Source of the DNA: a virus
Length of the DNA: 24,637 bases
Direction: 5' to 3' (one strand)
Virus record (IMG/VR): IMGVR_UViG_3300017967_005797
Location: 1 to 24,637 of that record
Below are positions 7,784 to 14,299 of the stretch, piece after piece. The notes under the pieces were generated by a model, which did not search any database, was not told the DNA's origin, and saw only the letters and a list, made by a program, of their open reading frames with translations. Every line of letters begins with the position of its first letter. Position 1 is the stretch's first letter. Made by a program: the position numbers and the translations under genes.

Positions 7784-8508
7784 TTCCAACTTACCGTTTT
7801 CTTTAAATCGCCTTTATTATGTATTAACCTTTCTGCAAGTATCGTATAAGGATAAACATGATCACCCGGCCTTTTTTCATTTGTAGGATTTAAATTTATC
7901 AATTTCAAATCTTCAACACTTTCTAATGCTTTATCCCAAACATATGCAGAATGCCATTCATCGAAGTCGAAAACATCTCCGTTTATATAATAATCACTAA
8001 AAGTTTTTAAAACTTTTCTAGTCGATTCGTTCAAACGCATAGCATAAAAACCAATTTCTGTATGTTTTGGTTTTCTAAACAATGCAGCAACATCACCATC
8101 TTTTAAAATACTTTGAATCCATTCTTCATTAATCGAATTCGTCGCGAGTGTATCTGCGTCTAGCCATACAAAAATATCACCATCTACCCAATGTTTATTA
8201 TATTCAAGAACAGCGTTTGGTGTTAAAGCTTGTGGTAACCATTTCTTCCAATCAAACTTCCAAAATTTGTCTGGCGGTGAACTGGGGTAAGTCGGGTTAT
8301 GTTTTTTTAAAATTTTTAGATATTCGGTAACATCTTCAAGAACTATGTTTTTTGCTCTTTGAAAGTTAATTTTTTCAAATATTTTTTTATCGACTACGTT
8401 ATAAATTTCTATATCTTCACTACAATGAATTGAAAATGTGTGTGCAAAAAATTGACCGTATTCTTCCCAAGCATTACCCCACATTAAAGTACATATTCTA
8501 ACACTCAT
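7780..8508 (-). CDS. GT-A type glycosyltransferase, paralogue of 5371-6138
   Basis: A 242-residue protein with the DxD pattern WLDADT (Asp117, Asp119). It matches the gene at 5371-6138 in order and spacing of its conserved blocks (CTLMWGNAWE, FRKPKHTEIGFYAMRLNE, EWHSAYVWD, NLNPTN, YTILAE), so both have the same fold and probably related but not identical acceptor or donor preference. Divergence is greatest between residues 40 and 85, before the DxD. The ATG overlaps the FkbM stop (ATGA, 8505-8508). Confidence 0.78.
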   Translation of the reverse strand: MSVRICTLMWGNAWEEYGQFFAHTFSIHCSEDIEIYNVVDKKIFEKINFQRAKNIVLEDVTEYLKILKKHNPTYPSSPPDKFWKFDWKKWLPQALTPNAVLEYNKHWVDGDIFVWLDADTLATNSINEEWIQSILKDGDVAALFRKPKHTEIGFYAMRLNESTRKVLKTFSDYYINGDVFDFDEWHSAYVWDKALESVEDLKLINLNPTNEKRPGDHVYPYTILAERLIHNKGDLKKTVSWK

Positions 8509-9122
8509 TTATAAAACCAATCCTCAACTTCTTGATGTTCGCCAAAATTTTCTTCATATAATTTATATCCATAATCAAACATCATTTCTCTAATTCGGCT
8601 ACGACGAGAATCATCATATCTATTTTCCCAATTACCTGATTCTATAGTCCATAAACCGACTTCATAGTCCCATTTAAATCCTTCAAAAGCATCTTCTTCT
8701 GCGCCTTCAACATCCATACTTATATAATCTATGTATTTTGGAGCATTATGTTCTCTAAGCAAATCAGATAGGGTAACTGTTTCTACCATAACAGGTGTTT
8801 GGTGTGTGAACCTATCTTGATATATTGATCCAAGTCCATTTCCCGCTGCTGAAATATAAAAACTTAGATTTTGTTTAGACGATTTATAAATTGCACGATA
8901 ATCTTTAACACTATTATTTCTTTCACAGTTTACTAATTTATGAATATTCTGCGGTGAACATTCAAGTAAAATTCCTTTCCAATTAAGTTTCTTTTCTAGG
9001 TAGTATCCATTAGAAGTTTTGATTCCATCTCTTGCGCCAAGTTCTACAAAATAACCGTCGCGTTTTCCTTTTGTCATTTGTTCAACCCAAAGGTCTTGTT
9101 TAAATTGTGATTTACTATTCAC
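8505..9122 (-). CDS. FkbM-family methyltransferase
   Basis: A 205-residue SAM-dependent methyltransferase of the FkbM family, often involved in O-methylation of glycans or polyketides. Visible hallmarks are SQFKQDLWVE at the N-terminus, the SAM-binding YFVELGARDG (24-33), WKGILLECSP (beta2 acidic end) and IDYISMDVEGAEEDAFEGF. The start is GTG at 9122, overlapping the upstream gene by eight bases. An ATG at 9077 exists but would remove the conserved SQFxQD block, so GTG is preferred. It sits between a GT25 and a GT-A enzyme. Confidence 0.87.
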   Translation of the reverse strand: MNSKSQFKQDLWVEQMTKGKRDGYFVELGARDGIKTSNGYYLEKKLNWKGILLECSPQNIHKLVNCERNNSVKDYRAIYKSSKQNLSFYISAAGNGLGSIYQDRFTHQTPVMVETVTLSDLLREHNAPKYIDYISMDVEGAEEDAFEGFKWDYEVGLWTIESGNWENRYDDSRRSRIREMMFDYGYKLYEENFGEHQEVEDWFYK

Positions 9123-9858
9123 TTACTTTTCCTCTAATAAAACCAGGAGTTTCGTATAGATTATAAGTTGGTTGAGTTTTAGGACCTTTTGATCTACCTA
9201 CACTTGACTCCTTTTCTTTGCCTTCTCTCATATATGGAGCCACAACAACTGGTGGATCACACGCTTGCATTTTAAGATTTATATATTTTCCAACGTGGTG
9301 TTCTTTTAACCTAAGAAATATCCATTGATCTATACTATCACAAACTCCCAATGTTTCAACATGTTCAATTAATTTACGTGCGGTATTTGGAGAAATAGCA
9401 TATGCATGTGAACCAGCATGATGTTCTACTTCAAAAAAAGACATAGGTTCGCCGGGAAATTTATAACTCTGTAATGAAGATAATCTCGGACCCAGTAAAA
9501 CAATTTCATCATCTAGTACAGGTAAACCTAGAAAATTAACAACGGGCCTAGCATCATGCTCTAGAATAGCTACACCGACATTTAACTCAACACATAACCT
9601 CCACATAGCAATATGACTACAGAAATTAGACGCTGTTCCTGATCCATTTGGTCCGTGTTGACCATTAGTTAGTGTTGTTTTTTTTACATTTTGATCTGCA
9701 TAAGCTTTTTCAGAAACAACATGATCGTAATTGTTAAACGCAATATGTCCTAACTTATATTTCCTACACTCTTCTACAAATTCGGAATATTCTAATTTGG
9801 ATATTTCATTATTAGGCATATATCCATAAATAACTTTCGTTATCACATTTTCGTTCAT
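9115..9858 (-). CDS. Glycosyltransferase family 25 (LPS-type)
   Basis: A 247-residue protein with the GT25 signature: a cysteine-serine-histidine block NFCSHIAMWR (78-87) and then VAILEHDARP (97-105), which stands for the family's LEDDA metal-binding motif with His in place of the first Asp. Later HHAGSHAYAISPNTARKLI matches the usual G(x)YaIS..gA..L. GT25 enzymes are best known from lipooligosaccharide synthesis. The His substitution is conservative enough that I still expect activity. Its ATG immediately follows the stop of no upstream partner; the Fe-S carrier gene ends directly downstream in reverse order, with TAA at 9859 adjoining the ATG at 9858. Confidence 0.82.
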   Translation of the reverse strand: MNENVITKVIYGYMPNNEISKLEYSEFVEECRKYKLGHIAFNNYDHVVSEKAYADQNVKKTTLTNGQHGPNGSGTASNFCSHIAMWRLCVELNVGVAILEHDARPVVNFLGLPVLDDEIVLLGPRLSSLQSYKFPGEPMSFFEVEHHAGSHAYAISPNTARKLIEHVETLGVCDSIDQWIFLRLKEHHVGKYINLKMQACDPPVVVAPYMREGKEKESSVGRSKGPKTQPTYNLYETPGFIRGKVSE

Positions 9859-10155
9859 TTAAAATCCTATACTTTCTCCACACCCACATGTTGTTTTCAC
9901 ATTTGGATTCTCTATCACAAATGATTGTGAAAAGATTGTGTCTTTAAAATCTAAAGTAGAACCTTCGAGATACATCATGCTCATTGGATCTACCACCACT
10001 CTTTCTCCTATGTATATATCATCTTCTTCAGGTTTAGATATATCAAAGTTATACTTAAATCCGGTGCAGCCACCACCTTGTATTTCTACACGAAATACTT
10101 TATCCGATTCGAGTACACAATTCACTCTTTTCTGTGCAGCTTCTGTGATGTTCAT
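9859..10155 (-). CDS. A-type iron-sulfur carrier (IscA/HesB family)
   Basis: A 98-residue A-type carrier that holds and passes on Fe-S clusters. The three ligand cysteines are present: Cys30 in GGGCTGFKY and Cys90 and Cys92 in TTCGCGES near the C-terminus. Length and spacing match bacterial IscA/ErpA (about 107 residues, slightly shorter here). Such genes are known auxiliary genes of marine T4-like phages. Candidate clients in this window are the radical SAM protein (16375-17382) and host enzymes; that link is inference. The ATG overlaps the stop of the upstream membrane protein gene (ATGA, 10152-10155). Confidence 0.92.
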   Translation of the reverse strand: MNITEAAQKRVNCVLESDKVFRVEIQGGGCTGFKYNFDISKPEEDDIYIGERVVVDPMSMMYLEGSTLDFKDTIFSQSFVIENPNVKTTCGCGESIGF

Positions 10156-10358
10156 AGTCTTTTCGCTTTTCTTTTCTCAAACCAATAATCAATTGATTTT
10201 TTTGCACCATAAACTAACGCCATTACTACAAGAATAATTGGCAATTCAATATACCATGGATAACCTGTACCTAAAGATACACCACCAACATTTATTCCAG
10301 TTGGTTGTTCTGCCGGTGTTTCAACTGTTATGTGTTTGTTATATGTTACTTGTTCCAT
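10152..10358 (-). CDS. Small single-span membrane protein (68 aa)
   Basis: No family recognised. The chosen start is the ATG at 10358, which overlaps the upstream TAA by one base (TAATG); a longer frame to 10487 would run through most of the upstream gene. Residues 1-35 are polar with a Gly/Thr-rich middle, followed by one membrane helix (ELPIILVVMALVYG, about 38-51) and a positively charged tail (KKSIDYWFEKRKAKRL). That topology predicts the C-terminus in the cytoplasm. A holin, antiholin or envelope-modifying role is possible but unproven. Confidence 0.7.
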   Translation of the reverse strand: MEQVTYNKHITVETPAEQPTGINVGGVSLGTGYPWYIELPIILVVMALVYGAKKSIDYWFEKRKAKRL

Positions 10359-10639
10359 TATTGTGATACCATATGTTTGAATTCGTTTACAAGTGTCATG
10401 GTATAAACTCCGAGCAAAAAGATATTCATTACAATCAACGACCGATCTTGCCACATCATACCAACGACCGACCACGATAGAAAACAAACCAAACCCACAA
10501 TCATATTATAAGGAAAAAAATTTGCAGCACTTAATATCGCTGTAATGATACCTGTAATACTACCCAACCACTTTAACCACCAAGAAAAACCTTCTGATGG
10601 TGTAGCTTTCTCAACCGTGTTTGTTTCTATTTCTTCCAT
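10358..10639 (-). CDS. Small multi-span membrane protein (93 aa)
   Basis: Three hydrophobic segments are visible: WLGSITGIITAILSAANFF (about 24-42), MIVGLVCFLSWSVVGMMW (about 46-63) and LIVMNIFLLGVYTMTLV (about 68-84), with a WQDRS loop between the last two. The first 18 residues are acidic and polar. The pattern resembles small membrane proteins seen in marine phages (DUF6552-like by eye; not verified). Function unknown. Its 5' end overlaps the GIY-YIG gene by 29 bases in another frame, and its stop overlaps the next start by one base, so it belongs to the same transcript. Confidence 0.72.
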   Translation of the reverse strand: MEEIETNTVEKATPSEGFSWWLKWLGSITGIITAILSAANFFPYNMIVGLVCFLSWSVVGMMWQDRSLIVMNIFLLGVYTMTLVNEFKHMVSQ

Positions 10640-11060
10640 ATTCTCTGGCCTCCACTATATGTTTTGGTTTTCTTCTGTAGTTGCCAATGGTTTCGTTGTA
10701 CCATCCATCTTCTTCCAAAACATTATTCATAAACTGTTGTTTCACTTCCTCATAGTTACAATCACCTCTTGTAATATGAAGTGATACAATACGTCTTTCA
10801 AAATTCATCATACCATATTTTTGAATATCTTCCAAAAGTTGATTTGAACTTCCGTAGTATTCTTTCCAATCACTTTCGGTACGAACTCTCTTCTTTTTGC
10901 CACGAACTTTACGAATGTTATAGAAATACTTTCTACCAATGTATCTCTTATTGTTTAACTTATTCGTAATACAATAAACAAACCCTTCGAACTTTCCTAT
11001 CTGGTCTGTATCGAAGGGTTCGTTATTAAACAGCCAGGGATTGTCATATGTCAATCCCAT
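10611..11060 (-). CDS. GIY-YIG family nuclease, phage homing type
   Basis: A 149-residue nuclease of the compact GIY-YIG group found in T4-like phages. The two name-giving segments appear as GFVYCI (26-31) and RYIGRKYF (39-46, with Arg43 as likely catalytic residue); DWKEYYGSS (65-72) and the acidic helix NYEEVKQQF (102-110) follow at the usual spacing. A basic stretch KVRGKKKRVR lies between. There is no obvious separate DNA-binding domain, so target choice may rest on the core. It sits between the zinc-ribbon gene (10-base overlap) and a membrane protein gene (29-base overlap). Confidence 0.85.
   Translation of the reverse strand: MGLTYDNPWLFNNEPFDTDQIGKFEGFVYCITNKLNNKRYIGRKYFYNIRKVRGKKKRVRTESDWKEYYGSSNQLLEDIQKYGMMNFERRIVSLHITRGDCNYEEVKQQFMNNVLEEDGWYNETIGNYRRKPKHIVEAREYGRNRNKHG
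10977..11024 (-). repeat. Long inverted repeat inside the 5' part of the GIY-YIG gene
   Basis: AACCCTTCGA at 10981-10990 is exactly complementary to TCGAAGGGTT at 11011-11020. One mismatch outward, three more pairs form, giving 13 of 14 pairs around a 20-base loop. In the mRNA the stem covers about codons 13-28 of the nuclease gene. It could slow translation or be a processing site; no tract of T follows, so it does not look like a terminator. Confidence 0.7.
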
Positions 11061-11248
11061 TCTTCATCGTCTAGAGAATCGTCAAAATCAGGTTCCCATG
11101 GCATTTTATCTTCATCAAATACTTCTGTAGCCAAACTACCACAGAATGGACAATACTTTGATTCTTGTACTTCGTTATGATGGAGTTTAAACATTGCACC
11201 GCATTCGGTGCAGTTAAATGATTGTACTATGAGATCTTCATTTGACAT
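11051..11248 (-). CDS. Small zinc-ribbon protein with acidic tail (65 aa)
   Basis: Two CxxC knuckles, Cys13/Cys16 (CTEC) and Cys33/Cys36 (CPFC), spaced 16 residues apart, form a zinc ribbon. After it comes a very acidic tail (DEDKMPWEPDFDDSLDDEEWD style, residues 45-65). I start it at the ATG at 11248 because a strong AGGAG lies eight bases before it; an open frame to 11287 would run into nrdB. Small zinc ribbons with acidic tails often contact nucleic acid or a polymerase complex, but no specific role can be given. It follows nrdB by ten bases. Confidence 0.82.
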   Translation of the reverse strand: MSNEDLIVQSFNCTECGAMFKLHHNEVQESKYCPFCGSLATEVFDEDKMPWEPDFDDSLDDEEWD

Positions 11249-11258
11249 AGATTCTCCT

Positions 11259-12224
11259 TTATGTTGCCCAGACCTCCGACCAATCACCTGTCAAAGCGCC
11301 TTTGGCGTAATCGGTACTCCGATTCTCAAAGAACGATGTATGGATTGGTGCGTTGACCATTTCTTCTACCCAGGGTAATGGATTCTTTTTCACTTTAAAT
11401 ATACCTTTCATTCCCATTGAGATAAGTCTTCTATCTGCTATATATCTAACATAAGATTTTACTTCTTCTTCTGTTAGATTTTCCATTTGTCCCATTGTAA
11501 ATGCCAAATCAATGAACTTATCTTCTAGTTCTACCATCTTTGTTGCGATGGTATATATTTGGCTCTTTGTTTCGTCGTTCCATACTTTACGATTTTCTTC
11601 CACATATTCACGGAACAATCGAATCATACCTTCTGCGTGTTGCGTTTCATCTACAATCGACCATGTGACAATCTGACCCATGCCTTTCATTTTACCATGG
11701 CGTGGAAAGTTCAACAACATGATGAACGATGAGAACAACGCAAGACCTTCTGTAAAGGCACTTGTTGCAGCCACATTAATCGGAATCGAATCAGAGTTAA
11801 ATGATGTAAAGTAATCATGTTTCTCTTTCATCGCATCGTATTCGTAGAACTCATTGTATGTAGACTCAGGCATACCGAGTGTTTCGATCAGATGTGAGTA
11901 TGCTGCAATGTGTAGTGCTTCACGAGCCGCAAATCCAAGAAGCATCATACGAACTTCTGGTTGCGGAAAGTATGGAAGATAGTTATTCACATAACCAGAT
12001 GCTACATCAATATCAGACTGCGTGAAGAAGCGAAAAATCTGTGTAAGAAAATACTTCTCTTCCTGTGACAATCGATTCTTCCAATCCTTTACATCTTCCA
12101 ACATTGGAACCTCAGTATGTAACCAGTGAGATTGTTCGTGTGTGAGCCATGCGTCATAGGCCCATGGAAAACTAAACGGTTTGAAGTAAGGTCTTTCTTC
12201 TGTTAATCTAAACTGCTGCGCCAT
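11259..12224 (-). CDS. nrdB: Class I ribonucleotide reductase, beta subunit
   Basis: NrdB holds the metal-radical cofactor that starts ribonucleotide reduction by NrdA. The 321-residue protein has the expected helices with metal ligands: an acidic residue at 71 or 73 (TQSDIDV), Glu102-x2-His105 (REALH), Glu159 (AFTEG) and Glu193-x2-His196 (VDETQH). Tyr109, four residues after His105, stands where the radical tyrosine of class Ia/Ib enzymes lies, so a tyrosyl-radical type is likely. The C-terminus (SEVWAT) lacks the acidic tail of the E. coli protein, so docking to NrdA may differ. Unusually, nrdA is about 5 kb upstream rather than adjacent. The start overlaps the cupin gene by 22 bases. Confidence 0.94.
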   Translation of the reverse strand: MAQQFRLTEERPYFKPFSFPWAYDAWLTHEQSHWLHTEVPMLEDVKDWKNRLSQEEKYFLTQIFRFFTQSDIDVASGYVNNYLPYFPQPEVRMMLLGFAAREALHIAAYSHLIETLGMPESTYNEFYEYDAMKEKHDYFTSFNSDSIPINVAATSAFTEGLALFSSFIMLLNFPRHGKMKGMGQIVTWSIVDETQHAEGMIRLFREYVEENRKVWNDETKSQIYTIATKMVELEDKFIDLAFTMGQMENLTEEEVKSYVRYIADRRLISMGMKGIFKVKKNPLPWVEEMVNAPIHTSFFENRSTDYAKGALTGDWSEVWAT

Positions 12225-12715
12225 TCGTTTCTTGTTCCTTTATATCTTTCGTTTAAAGTTTTTTTCTCTAATGTGATTTTTGATTCGCCATAACCATCAC
12301 CAGGTTCAATCGATATTGGTTGTGGGTCTGTCATATTAGAAAACAGATTATCTGTGTGTGTGATCTTTAGATTGTCCTTATAACCCACAGTTTCACGCAC
12401 AATATCATTATGATTAAACTCAGCCCAATATAGTTCAAAGGCCACTGTATCTTCAAGTGCTTCGAACTGATGAAACTCACCAGGCTTGACCTGTGTAAAA
12501 TCACCTGGTTCAAGTATCGTTTCATCTATAAGGTCGTAATCATCTTTCCATACACGAATCAGAAGTTTACCGGATTCTACAAAGAACCCATTCCATTTGA
12601 ACTGGTGTTTATGTTTTGAACAAACGCCACCCTTTACAGTTTCAATACGATGAAACTCAAGTACACCATTAGCGTGTAATAGTTTTGTTTCACCCCATAC
12701 TTTACCAGACTTCAT
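12203..12715 (-). CDS. Cupin-fold protein, sugar-isomerase-like
   Basis: A 170-residue single-cupin protein. Cupin motif 1 is seen as VCSKHKHQFKWNGFFVESGKL, split here: His35 and His37 as likely metal ligands, then a Gly-containing turn. Motif 2 is EPGDFTQVKPGEFHQF with His82. The DFTQVKPGEFHQF wording resembles the cupin half of mannose-6-phosphate isomerase/GDP-mannose enzymes and small phage cupins. A sugar-phosphate or nucleotide-sugar substrate is possible given the glycan genes, but the reaction is unknown. The last 50 residues are extra, polar and basic. Its ATG overlaps the stop of the upstream 37-residue gene (TAATG, 12713-12717). Confidence 0.78.
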   Translation of the reverse strand: MKSGKVWGETKLLHANGVLEFHRIETVKGGVCSKHKHQFKWNGFFVESGKLLIRVWKDDYDLIDETILEPGDFTQVKPGEFHQFEALEDTVAFELYWAEFNHNDIVRETVGYKDNLKITHTDNLFSNMTDPQPISIEPGDGYGESKITLEKKTLNERYKGTRNEWRSSLD

Positions 12716-12828
12716 TATTTGATTCCTTTTAAACCTTTTTTAACATCCCATGTCCACTTACCATTTAGAGGACGAGAAGAGACAGAAACGGAAACTTTGT
12801 GTAATTGTATCGAAACTTTTTTACTCAC
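12715..12828 (-). CDS. Very small basic protein, GTG start (37 aa)
   Basis: This short frame exactly fills the gap between two genes: GTG at 12828 overlaps the upstream TGA (GTGA), and its TAA overlaps the cupin ATG (TAATG). Such tiling on both sides is the window's normal coupling and argues that it is real. The product begins SKKVSIQLHKVSVSVSS and ends WDVKKGLKGIK: a beta-strand-like first half, a tryptophan pair (KWTWD) and a basic end. No family recognised. Confidence 0.6.
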   Translation of the reverse strand: MSKKVSIQLHKVSVSVSSRPLNGKWTWDVKKGLKGIK

Positions 12829-12965
12829 TTACCTTGACCTCTATACTTTTTATAACTGCGCCGCGCACTCTTATTCATAGACGATGTTTTGATATGAGCA
12901 TCTTTTCCACCGATGCTCGTTTTCTTATGAAAAGTATTTCGCTTTGTTTCATTCACTTTAGCCAT
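12825..12965 (-). CDS. Small highly basic phage protein (46 aa)
   Basis: ATG at 12965 follows a good AGGAG ribosome site (reading left, about 12970-12975). The peptide is rich in Lys, Arg, Ser and Thr, with TFHKKTSIGGKD in the first half and SARRSYKKYRGQGK at the end. The combination KKTSIG...K(R)xYRGQG recurs, as far as I recall, in short basic proteins of T4-like marine phages; nothing is known of their function, but the charge suggests RNA or DNA binding. It is preceded by the gene at 12980-13324 (14-base gap) and overlaps the next gene by four bases. Confidence 0.75.
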   Translation of the reverse strand: MAKVNETKRNTFHKKTSIGGKDAHIKTSSMNKSARRSYKKYRGQGK

Positions 12966-12979
12966 TATATTCTCCTATA

Positions 12980-13324
12980 TTACCAACCGGAAGGTTTCTT
13001 TGTAACTACTGGCGGATTTGCCTTTTGTGCCACAGAATTTTCTAACTTCGTATTAAACTCAGCTTCGGTCATTTGTTCTTCGCCGTCACCAAACTTAACA
13101 CTCTTTACCCATTGTAACACTTGATCTTTTGTTAAAGATTCAAATGCCGTGAAGTCAGCTGCATCCGGTGCCGGCATTGTTTCAACACCAATACTGCGAA
13201 CACTCACACCATTTTCATCTACTGCTGTACATTCCCAGTGTACATTAGAAACTACATCAGTGAGTCCGTCTTGACTCTTTACTACATCCATTGTTAGGAC
13301 ATTCCAGGTCATTGTTACTGCCAT
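12980..13324 (-). CDS. Conserved small phage protein (DUF7936-like, 114 aa)
   Basis: The opening MAVTMTWNVLTMDV, then TDVVSNVHWECTAVDENG and later DFTAFESLTKDQVLQWVK, fits a family of about 100-residue proteins common in T4-like and marine phages (DUF7936 from memory, unverified). A beta-rich first half is followed by a helix with QWVK and a Lys/Pro-rich tail. The role is unknown; a virion or tail-associated place has been suggested by context for such proteins, but this window gives no support either way. A strong AGGAG ribosome site precedes the ATG. Confidence 0.75.
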   Translation of the reverse strand: MAVTMTWNVLTMDVVKSQDGLTDVVSNVHWECTAVDENGVSVRSIGVETMPAPDAADFTAFESLTKDQVLQWVKSVKFGDGEEQMTEAEFNTKLENSVAQKANPPVVTKKPSGW

Positions 13325-13442
13325 TTTCTTTCTCCTCTTCTACTTCATATACAAACTCATAAACAGGTTGTTCCTTTTCCTTCACGAAAAAGGACTTTAA
13401 CATATACCAATATAGGTATAAATACATTTTGATTTTTTTCAT
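13257..13442 (-). CDS. Possible small membrane-anchored protein (61 aa)
   Basis: The ATG at 13442 overlaps the upstream SGNH gene's stop as ATGA, and without this frame the 114 bases at 13325-13438 would be empty. Residues 6-19 are aromatic and hydrophobic (MYLYLYWYMLKSFF), followed by an acidic run (VYEVEEEKE). Its last 22 codons overlap the start of the next gene in another frame and have no family character, so the protein may serve mainly to carry ribosomes to that gene's start. Function unknown. Confidence 0.45.
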   Translation of the reverse strand: MKKIKMYLYLYWYMLKSFFVKEKEQPVYEFVYEVEEEKENGSNNDLECPNNGCSKESRRTH

Positions 13443-14299
13443 AGAAATCCTAAAACCTCTTTCGCAATTTTTTGGTGACCCTTTTCATTAGGGTGAAAAT
13501 CTCTATATTTAGGACATATAAGTTCACTCTCATCTAATTCTAGAATGTTTGCTCCTAATTCCTTTATGAGAGGCCAACCATAAAAATGTTCTTCATCTAT
13601 ATTTTGAAAATATGGATCTTTAATTAAGGTTGTAATTACTTTTAGTTTCATTTTTTTAAGTTGTAGTTTATCCTCTGAATCTCGATAGGTCATGATCGGC
13701 GGATCTCTTTGTTTAAAGATTTCAAAAAAAGGTATCATTGATTCTTCAACATTCATTAAAGGAAAAAATTTATATTTTATATTCCTGCTCTTTAGAAATT
13801 CTTGTAAAAGAAATATATTTCGTATGACGTTGAAAATATTTACTTTTCCGTAAGCAACTTTCTTTTCAAATTTCTGAATATCATCAAGATCCGGTAAGAC
13901 CCAACGAGCATTAATATCCATTAAATTGCCGCCTTTATTATTAACCGATTTTAAATCTTGGCCGGTGGGATCCCAATATCGAATTCTTTCTCTTGAGAAT
14001 TCTGATAGTCCTATCAAAACCATTTCTATATCATCATGGCCATTTTTGAATATATAGTTTATTGTACTATCCACAATACGTTCATTACTAAAACCACACA
14101 CAGCTAGATTAACTAATTTCAAATCCAATTGTTCAGATACAATTTCTGGCCATTTTTTATGTTTAGGCAATTTATATAATATATTACCATCTTTGTCACG
14201 ATTCATTTTTAGATTATTAGCAACTATTTCATGTGTATTATTACCAGTTGAAGTAAAACTACATCCCGATACCAATAATTTTTTCTTAGAAGACTTCAT
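13439..14299 (-). CDS. SGNH/GDSL-type hydrolase-like protein, copy 1
   Basis: A 286-residue protein with the block arrangement of the SGNH hydrolase fold: GCSFT (12-16, Ser14 as nucleophile), a CGFSNERI block that could supply the oxyanion-hole Gly and Asn, and FHPNEKGHQ near the end with Asp267 and His269. SGNH enzymes remove or transfer acyl groups on glycans and lipids; the substrate here is unknown. It is a tandem duplicate of the next gene upstream (14296-15066), with exact DNA repeats in between. The two overlap by ATGA (14296-14299). No signal peptide, so it should act in the cytoplasm or be packaged. Confidence 0.8.
   Translation of the reverse strand: MKSSKKKLLVSGCSFTSTGNNTHEIVANNLKMNRDKDGNILYKLPKHKKWPEIVSEQLDLKLVNLAVCGFSNERIVDSTINYIFKNGHDDIEMVLIGLSEFSRERIRYWDPTGQDLKSVNNKGGNLMDINARWVLPDLDDIQKFEKKVAYGKVNIFNVIRNIFLLQEFLKSRNIKYKFFPLMNVEESMIPFFEIFKQRDPPIMTYRDSEDKLQLKKMKLKVITTLIKDPYFQNIDEEHFYGWPLIKELGANILELDESELICPKYRDFHPNEKGHQKIAKEVLGFL
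14102..14155 (-). repeat. 54-base exact repeat, SGNH copy 1
   Basis: Identical to 14884-14937 at an offset of 782 bases. It encodes the shared block around KWPEIVSEQLDLKLVNLA. Further exact repeats are 14016-14047 with 14799-14830 (32 bases) and 14265-14294 with 15029-15058 (30 bases). Together they mark a recent tandem duplication, or gene conversion, limited to the conserved blocks. Confidence 0.95.

Noticed and set aside
10359-10487. N-terminal extension of the 68-residue membrane protein
   Set aside because: The extension would overlap most of the 93-residue membrane gene in another frame, while the ATG at 10358 gives the usual one-base overlap with the upstream stop.
10977-11024. Rho-independent terminator
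   Set aside because: The stem has a 20-base loop, lies inside a coding region and has no T-run after it.
12750-13124. A 124-residue plus-strand open frame
   Set aside because: It lies opposite four coupled minus-strand genes and has no ribosome site. The minus-strand frames have better starts and known-looking products.
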